Origin: Pseudogymnoascus destructans
Taxonomy: Eukaryota; Ascomycota; Leotiomycetes; Thelebolales; Thelebolaceae
Assembly (NCBI RefSeq): GCF_001641265.1
Contig: NW_020167537.1
Span: 434,001 to 498,000, forward strand
DNA length: 64,000 bases
Reading direction: 5' to 3'
Positions 58,014 through 64,000 of the stretch are shown here, piece after piece; positions within the stretch are counted from its first letter, which is position 1; the number at the start of each line of letters is the position of its first letter. Position numbers and translations under genes: made by a program. The notes below the pieces were generated by a model that saw only the letters and a list, made by a program, of their open reading frames with translations, did not search any database and had not been told where the DNA came from.

Positions 58014-59872
58014 ACGTGGTTGTACACCGAGTCGTGAATGTCACCGAGTCGTGAAACTTTTTTATACCCACCACTGTAAGGTATAATTAAACAACCACAA
58101 CATGTATTAAAACTAAAACTATTCAGAATCTGATGAGCTAAGTACTTCTATGACCTCCTGACAAGTTCGTGCATTATGGCCAGCCCTCCCGCAAGTGCCA
58201 CAATGTCGTACACCTGGTTGCCCCTCATTCCTACCAACCCCTCCAGAGCGCTTCTCGCGATTTATTTGCTCCGTAACTGCCCTTTGGGACAAATCATCAT
58301 GTGCATCCCCTACAGAAAGTGCACACCCTTGACGGACACGAGACTTTTTAGCCCTCCAGCGTTTGCTAAGAGCTTCGTTTGCTGCTCGAAGGGTGCGGAC
58401 TTCAGCTGACAATAAAGTCATTTCATGTGCCAAAATCTCTGTCCCTTTAGCTAATGCAGTAACAGTAGCAAAAATGGGGGTTGGCGAGCTTCCTTGGTGC
58501 CGTGCAATGCGATTTTTAACTAGAGTAGTCTGTGAGAGAGCATCTATTGGGTTGCGAGGCGTTTGAGAAACCCAAGGATCAGCGTCTATAGAGGGGGGTC
58601 CTGTAGGTGTAGGAGTCCGCAACTTGACGTCTAGCTTTGAAATGATTACTTGCGGATCAAAGGGCACTAAACCAGCTCCGCAAAATCCAGCTTTGGCGTT
58701 TTGAGTTGTTATTGACTGGTTATAAGCTGCGTGGAAAGCTATAAAAAACTCAACCTTTGTAATATGGTTTATATGAGCCTTAATAAAGGTCTCAATTTGA
58801 CGCCCATACATGCGTTTAAGAACACTAAAGCACCCAACATCAAGTGGCTGAGTTAGGTGAGACGAGTGAGGAGGTAGACAGAGAGTTATGATGTTGTTTG
58901 CTTTGCAATATTCCTGAAACGCAGCTGATTCGTGACTTTCATGCCCGTCTAAAACCAACATCCGATATGGTCCTTTTGCACGACTGCAAGTATGTTTATC
59001 GAAATGATGAAGCCATTCTAGACCTGTCTCGTTGTTGGTCCATCCATTGCTTGTTGGTTTAATTACCCAATTGTGAGGAAGGCCGCCTTCAGTATACCAA
59101 CTTGAAAGGTGACATTTCCCTTGAACTACTAAAAACGGAGGGATACTCCCGCCTTCAGCATTCACACAAACAATTGCTGTAGCCCATTCCCGATTGCCAG
59201 GCTGAACTGCCTTGCCTCTGCCACGTCGATCGGCGCGCGTAACAACTAAAGCTGAGCTAATAACGCCCATCATGAAGCCCGTCTCGTCAAAGTTGTAGAA
59301 ATCGCAGTCTTGGATGCCGTACTTTGCTCTCATGTTCTGCACAAGTTGAAACCACGCTCCAATAAGCTCAGGATCTTCGCACAAGGCTCTTTGAAAGTCA
59401 TAAACGCGATTAAAACGCGTCTTTAACTCGGGGCGGCGTTGTATAAATCGATATGCCCACCGCGTCCCAACGTGCTTTCCCCCACGCGATTCAAGGATAT
59501 AATTTGCCATATCCTCCACACTAGCAGGCCGAGGTGCAAATCCTCTTGCATCCATATCCAATATATTTCGAATAATCACTTCCTCTTCTAGCTCAGTCAA
59601 TTTATGACTATTGGCTTTGGTTTCGCGTCGAGAAGGTCGGCCGGTCATTCTATCAGTAAGCGTAGAATAAGGCACTTTATATAGTATTGATGCAGACCTG
59701 CGATTAAGCGATTTACATGTTTGAAGAGCCTCAATAGCTAGAATGATTCGCGCTTCTTGGGTTTGGATTTCCATTGGTAGTTGTGGAGGAAACGCGTGTT
59801 GAAGTTCGTAGGTAGCTAAGTAGGGAAAAGTTCACGACTCGGTGACATTCACGACTCGGTGTACAACCACGT
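58014..59872 (-). mobile_element. intact pogo/Fot1-type DNA transposon, 1,859 bp
   Basis: Terminal inverted repeats of at least 42 bp starting ACGTGGTTGTAC, flanked by TA on both sides (58012-58013, 59873-59874). Each repeat holds caccgagtcgtgaa twice, 17 bp apart (58025 and 58042; mirrored at 59831 and 59848). The single internal gene is open throughout. Same architecture and nearly the same length as the element at 10908-12767, but the end sequences differ apart from ACGTG. Confidence 0.93.
58119..59774 (-). CDS. pogo/Fot1-type transposase with C-terminal zinc knuckle
   Basis: 551 aa, uninterrupted. N-terminal HTH/CENP-B-type region (VEDMANYILES, VGTRWAYRFIQRRPEL), Asp163 in NFDETGFMMGVISS, second Asp in VLDGHESHES, third Asp in LTQPLDVGCF, the CGAGLVPFDP motif, a basic coiled-coil segment, and a CCHC knuckle CGTCGRAGHNARTC near the acidic C-terminus. 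The catalytic residues are complete. It is collinear with the transposase at 11006-12661, identical in length but clearly diverged, so the two represent sister families rather than recent copies. Confidence 0.93.
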   Translation of the reverse strand: MEIQTQEARIILAIEALQTCKSLNRRSASILYKVPYSTLTDRMTGRPSRRETKANSHKLTELEEEVIIRNILDMDARGFAPRPASVEDMANYILESRGGKHVGTRWAYRFIQRRPELKTRFNRVYDFQRALCEDPELIGAWFQLVQNMRAKYGIQDCDFYNFDETGFMMGVISSALVVTRADRRGRGKAVQPGNREWATAIVCVNAEGGSIPPFLVVQGKCHLSSWYTEGGLPHNWVIKPTSNGWTNNETGLEWLHHFDKHTCSRAKGPYRMLVLDGHESHESAAFQEYCKANNIITLCLPPHSSHLTQPLDVGCFSVLKRMYGRQIETFIKAHINHITKVEFFIAFHAAYNQSITTQNAKAGFCGAGLVPFDPQVIISKLDVKLRTPTPTGPPSIDADPWVSQTPRNPIDALSQTTLVKNRIARHQGSSPTPIFATVTALAKGTEILAHEMTLLSAEVRTLRAANEALSKRWRAKKSRVRQGCALSVGDAHDDLSQRAVTEQINREKRSGGVGRNEGQPGVRHCGTCGRAGHNARTCQEVIEVLSSSDSE

Positions 59873-60499
59873 TATAGTTATGTTAAATTAAGTTTTAGTT
59901 TCTCTATATACTAATTGTCGGATCCGCCTGGTCGCTTCGCTCCTAGTCGGGCAAGTTGTCTTGTGGGAAGCAAGATGTCTTGCCCTAACATTTAATTTCC
60001 ATAACAATTCTATAACGATTCAACAACATGTCTGACCACAAGACTACACTTCGTGAAGCAAAGGAATGGCTCCTTGCAAATCCTTCTGAATTAGTTTCTA
60101 CTGCTGCAACTATTTTTAGAGTCAAAGCAGATACCCTACGTCGATCAATCCTCAGAGAAACGAACACAACAGCTTAACAAGAACAGCATAGAGGGCACAA
60201 TAAGCTATTATCAACACTCAAGTTGTTGCAATCAAACAATGGATACATTAGCAATACGAGAATAGAGCAGGTGCTACAAAGCAGATGATATATGCTGCTC
60301 TCTGTCATATACGTGATCCATTACCACCACCATCGGATAGTTGGATGAGAAAATTCATCTAACATGAGCTTTCTGAATTTCATACAATTACTACAAAGCC
60401 TATATCACGACAGCAAATAACAGCACATGATGAAACAGTAGTTGAAGAATGGTTTTAAAGATATACAACATTTCTACAAGAGCATAGGATAAAGCAAGA

Positions 60500-61473
60500 T
60501 GTAATGGTGGGTGCACCAGATGTGAGAATCTAGCCACCCAAGGAAGGGATGAATTTACTAAGACAACACACTGTCTTAGGAAACAGAGCCAAAGGGTTGT
60601 AGCTTAGACTATTCCACAACGCAGCAATCAGGTGTGTGATGTAGTGAAGTGGTTCATACAAGTTGCAACAAATGTTGAGTCTGGGAACTCAGGGGTAAGT
60701 CAGAGGTTAACACCTCACTGACTTTTCAGAAACAAGGAGTAACAAGATCAATGCTTGGAAGCTTGGAAAAGACGTGGAAGTATGTGATAGTCGATTTACT
60801 GTATTGTCTGTTTGCCCTTTCTTAAGGAAAGGGCAATCCTATTTATGCTAAAGGAGTGTAGTTCTCTCATTTTCCAAGACTTTCCATGACTTACCAGGCT
60901 TGGTAACTGTAGTTGACGTAAGAGAATCCCATAGAACCATCTCTTAGGTTCGTAGCCTATAGGAAGTAAAAGGAGGTCCAAGGTCAGAGTACCCCTATAG
61001 ACAAATTATGTCATAGACAAATTATGTCATAGACAAATTATGTCATAGACAAATTATGTCATAGACAAATTATGTCATAGACAAATCATGTCATAACTTA
61101 ACCAATCTTGTGGGTAACTAAAGAGCGATGACATGTAATGAATCATAGAGGTTCGTAGGAGCTTTTAGAGCTATCGTTCATGCTCCTAGGCCTCTAGTTG
61201 GTAGAGATATGTCATGTGGTAGTATGAGTGATGTCATGTAATGAATCATAGAGGGTTGTAGAGATATGCTATGTGGTAATATCGGCTCAGTAACTAAGGA
61301 GCGATGATGTGTAATGAATCATAGATGGTTGTAGCAATCGTTGAGTAGTATTGCTCTTGTTGTTGGTGTGATAAGCCAAAATATGTATAGTGACTTGTAG
61401 GTTTGAGGAGGAGATTTCCAAGTTTGCTCTTGAGTTTGATAGCAAACTGAGTGCAACGAATGTCAGTATGACA
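60500..61473 (+). mobile_element. solo LTR (family 1), with 5-bp target duplication
   Basis: 974 bp from TGTAATGGTGGG to CAGTATGACA, flanked by exact caaga duplications (60495-60499 and 61474-61478). It matches 5986-6894 along its length but carries a 16-bp tandem expansion. Inserted into a transposase remnant. Confidence 0.92.
60999..61094 (+). repeat. 6 x 16-bp tandem repeat inside the LTR
   Basis: Six copies of agacaaattatgtcat (the last with one change). The other two LTRs of this family in the window have a single copy. Confidence 0.95.
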
Positions 61474-61570
61474 CAAGAGCATAGTTGCAAACCATGCAAC
61501 TTATAGAATATAGATGAAACAGGATTTCGAATTGGAATCCTAGTGTAACGCTGACTTCTAAACAATAGAA

Positions 61571-62545
61571 TGTCATACTGACATTTGTTGCACTCAGTTT
61601 GCTTCAAACTCAAGAGCAAACTTGGAAATCTCCTCCTCAAACCTACAAGTCACTATACATATTTTGGCTTATCACACCAACAACAAGAGTAATACTACTC
61701 AACGATTGCTACAACCATCTATGATTCATTACACATCATCGCTCCTTAGTTACTGGGCTGATATTACCACATAGCATATCTCTATAACCCTCTATGATTC
61801 ATTACATGACATCACTCATACTACCACATGACACTGGGCCGATATTACCACATAGCATATCTCTACAACCCTCTATGATTCATTACATGACATCACTCAT
61901 ACTACCACATGACATATCTCTACCAACTAGAGGCCTAGGAGAATGAACGATAGCTCTAAAAGCTCCTACGAACCTCTATGATTCATTACATGTCATCGCT
62001 CTTTAGTTACCCACAAGATTGGTTAAGTTATGACATAATTTGTCTATAGGGGTACTCTGACCTTGAACCTCCTTTTACTTCCTATAGGCTACGAACCTAA
62101 GAGATGGTTCTATGGGATTCTTTTACGTCGACTACAGTTACCAAGCCTGGTAAGTCATGGAAAGTCTTGGAAAATGAGAGAACTACATTCCTTTAGCATA
62201 AATAGGATTGCCCTTTCCTTAAGAAAGGGCAAGCAGACAATACAGTAAATCGACTATCACATACTTCCACGTCTTTTCCAAGCTTCCAAGCATTCATCTT
62301 GTTACTCCTTGTTTCTGAAAAGTCAGTGAGGTGTTAACCTCTGACTTACCCCTGAGTTCCCAGACTCAACATTTGTTGCAACTTGTCTGAACCACTTCAC
62401 TACATCACACACCTGATTGCTGCATTGTGGCATAAGTCTAAGCTACGACCCTTTGGCTCTGTTTCCTAAGACAGTGTGTTGTCTTAGTAAAATCACCCCT
62501 TCCTTGGGTGGCTAGATTCTCACATCTGGTGCACCCACCATTACA
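61571..62545 (-). mobile_element. solo LTR (family 1), inverted
   Basis: 975 bp, the reverse complement of the LTR at 60500-61473, starting tgtcatactg and ending ccattaca on the plus strand. The flanks (tagaa and ctaat) do not match, so its target duplication is lost or it arose by rearrangement. An 80-bp direct duplication lies inside (61753 and 61833). Confidence 0.88.
61753..61912 (-). repeat. 80-bp tandem duplication inside the inverted LTR
   Basis: Two copies beginning ctgggctgatattaccac and ctgggccgatattaccac, 80 bp apart, differing at a few sites. Not duplicated in the other two LTRs. Confidence 0.85.
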
Positions 62546-63079
62546 CTAATTTGTATGGTAATAAGAATCTGGGGTAAGTACCTACCCTGGATTTTCACCA
62601 TGTCGATGGGGATATGGGAATAGTTACAGTATTACAGCAGCTACAGTATTATAACAGTTACTGATGACGAGTAGAAGGCGTATATATCACAATCCAATGG
62701 TTTTTATATTGCCTAATATGGCTACTCTATTCTATACTACTGGTCTATTCCTAATCTGTACCTAGTAGGGTATGGGTCCCATGCTGCATCATTTCGGAGC
62801 AGAGCAGCTTCTGAAGTGGCCTATTAAGGTAAATAAATGAGTCATATAATATGACAATCTATTCAGGATTGCAAAATAGCTCACTGTTCGTTTCTCTAGC
62901 GTCCACATTCGGAATAATTTGGCCTTAGTTTCTACACGCACGTGATCAAATGTCTGTAGATACTCGCTGCGTCACCATTTTATTGTAAGCAGCCAATGAC
63001 AACCACCGACAACCTCCTGAACCATCTCCCAAGAACTCCATGAATCCCGTGACTAGGAAGCATCATAAGTTACGGAGAG
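62546..63079. other. intergenic: edge of transposon island and cog6 promoter
   Basis: 534 bp. The left part (to about 62700) has short acagtatta repeats and is probably old repeat debris; the right part should hold the cog6 promoter. Confidence 0.4.
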
Positions 63080-64000
63080 ATGGCAGCTGGTTATTTTCCG
63101 ACCAAGGGGCAATCGCCGGTAGATGGCCGTGCTGCTTCTCCCGCCCTGTCTAGTACTGCCCAGACGCCCATACGTTCCAATGCGCTGTCGTCGAAGGTCA
63201 ACAGTGTCCTATCGGCATCGTATGCAGACCTCGAGATCAGAGATGCCTTGCAATTACTTGATGAAAGAGGAGTTGAGAATACAGTGGAGACAAGACGTCA
63301 GCTGAGACTCGATATCCAAAAGGATGTCATTGACAGTAATGGGCTGGTGATCAAGGAGTTCGGCCATGTCGCAGAGGTGTGTGGACTACATACATTTTAG
63401 CCCCTCCGATATACGGGAAAAACTGACATATTCTTAATAGCAACTCAGGCGCATCGGGCAGAGCATAGCAAGTCTGAACCAGGGGTGTGAAGAGATGCGC
63501 CGGCACATTACGGCTGCTCACCAGGAAACCGCCCCAGTGTTGGATGAGGCGTCTGATCTGATGGCGCGCAAGAAGGACGTTGAAATGAAGCAGAAATTGC
63601 TTCAAGCTTTCAATACCCACTTTGTCATGTCTGACGATGACATTGCGACTGTAACTTCTACCGCGGAACCGGTTAATGACGAGTTCTTTATTGTTCTTAA
63701 CCGCGCCAAACAGATCCAGGTGGACTGTGAGATCCTCTTGAGCTCCGAGAACCAGAGGCTTGGCCTAGAGATTATGGAGCAAACCACGACAAACCTAAAT
63801 GGCGCATTTCAGAAGTTGTATAGGTGGATTCAGCGCGAGTTCAAGTCACTCAATCTTGAGAACCCCCAGATCAACGCCTCCATTCGGAGGGCGCTGAGAG
63901 TGTTAGCGGAAAGGCCAAAACTATTTCAGAATTGCCTTGATTTCTTCGCCGAAGCGAGGGAGAATATTCTGTCAGATTCATTCTATACGGCATTGACTGG
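63080..64000 (+). CDS. cog6: Cog6, conserved oligomeric Golgi complex subunit (5' part)
   Basis: Exon 1 63080-63376, intron 63377-63440 (GTGTGT..AATAG), exon 2 from 63441 running off the window. The visible 285 or so residues cover the N-terminal helical part: NALSSKVNSVLSASYADLEI, LQLLDERGVENTVETRRQLR, LRRIGQSIASLNQGCEEMRR, ETAPVLDEASDLMARKKDVE, LYRWIQREFKSLNLENP. These are Cog6 signatures. COG tethers vesicles in retrograde traffic within the Golgi. The gene is truncated only by the window. Confidence 0.9.

Larger units (their letters stand above)
60028..61560 (+). pseudogene. decayed pogo-type transposase cut by a solo LTR
   Basis: Begins MSDHKTTLREAKEWLLANPS with an HTH-like start, then, in changing frames, AALCHIRDPLPPPSDSWMRK, HELSEFHTITTKPI and TTFLQEHRIKQ. 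A solo LTR (60500-61473) interrupts it, after which NIDETGFRIGIL (first catalytic Asp) follows. It then ends at a second LTR. It belongs with the remnant at 7366-10732 (shared FITTKPI and NMDETGFR regions). Confidence 0.75.

Noticed and set aside
60500..62545. Complete LTR retrotransposon with two LTRs
   Set aside because: The two LTRs are in opposite orientation and the 97 bp between them has no gag or pol; they are two solo LTRs.
1..64000. tRNA or rRNA genes
   Set aside because: I looked for A/B-box-like pairs and cloverleaf arms in the intergenic regions and found none convincing; a tRNA search program would be needed to exclude them.

Overview
The window is a gene-dense piece of a filamentous ascomycete (Pezizomycotina) nuclear chromosome, broken up by transposon-rich islands. 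Evidence: short introns (about 43-127 bp) with GT..AG ends and CTAAC/TACTAAC-type branch sites, fungus-only families (Zn2Cys6 regulator, Lro1, DUF4604, BAS2-like secreted protein, Fus3-type TEY MAP kinase of 354 aa), and fungal pogo/Fot1-type transposons and chromoviral Gypsy debris. Gene content fits Eurotiomycetes or a neighbouring class; the genus cannot be read from the sequence.

Layout. 1-5.2 kb: a spliced gene for a secreted cysteine-rich protein with three tandem BAS2-like units, then a decayed cytochrome P450 gene split in two by an intact, opposite-strand DUF4604 gene. 5.5-12.8 kb: a transposon island holding a chromoviral Gypsy remnant whose chromodomain is cut by a solo LTR, a decayed pogo-type transposase cut by a second decayed pogo element, and an apparently intact pogo/Fot1-type element of 1,860 bp. 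13.1-57.0 kb: a housekeeping block (egh1 steryl-glucosidase, ski3, AP-1 beta, carbonic anhydrase pseudogene, fra2/BolA2, NIF3, vps51, rmi1, msn5, oxr1, erv1, hem4, MAP kinase, lro1, naa30, Bles03-like, dph7, a Zn2Cys6 regulator, a small membrane protein, sec24). 58.0-62.6 kb: a second transposon island with a second intact 551-aa pogo element and two solo LTRs of one family in inverted orientation. From 63.1 kb: cog6, cut by the window edge.

The housekeeping genes do not form one pathway. Themes that recur are vesicle traffic (apl2, vps51, sec24, cog6), iron/haem and redox (fra2, erv1, hem4, oxr1), RNA/translation (ski3, dph7, naa30) and nuclear transport (msn5). Several neighbours are divergent and share a short promoter (fra2/NIF3 146 bp, vps51/rmi1 299 bp, erv1/hem4 263 bp, lro1/naa30 247 bp). 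Exon models were built by joining reading frames at consensus splice sites and checking that summed exon lengths are a multiple of three.

The most unusual signals are the three-unit BAS2-like protein, the gene nested inside a dead P450, the head-to-tail duplicated 12-14 bp motif at a fixed 17-bp period in the terminal repeats of three different pogo-type elements, and the roughly 1-kb inverted pair of solo LTRs.
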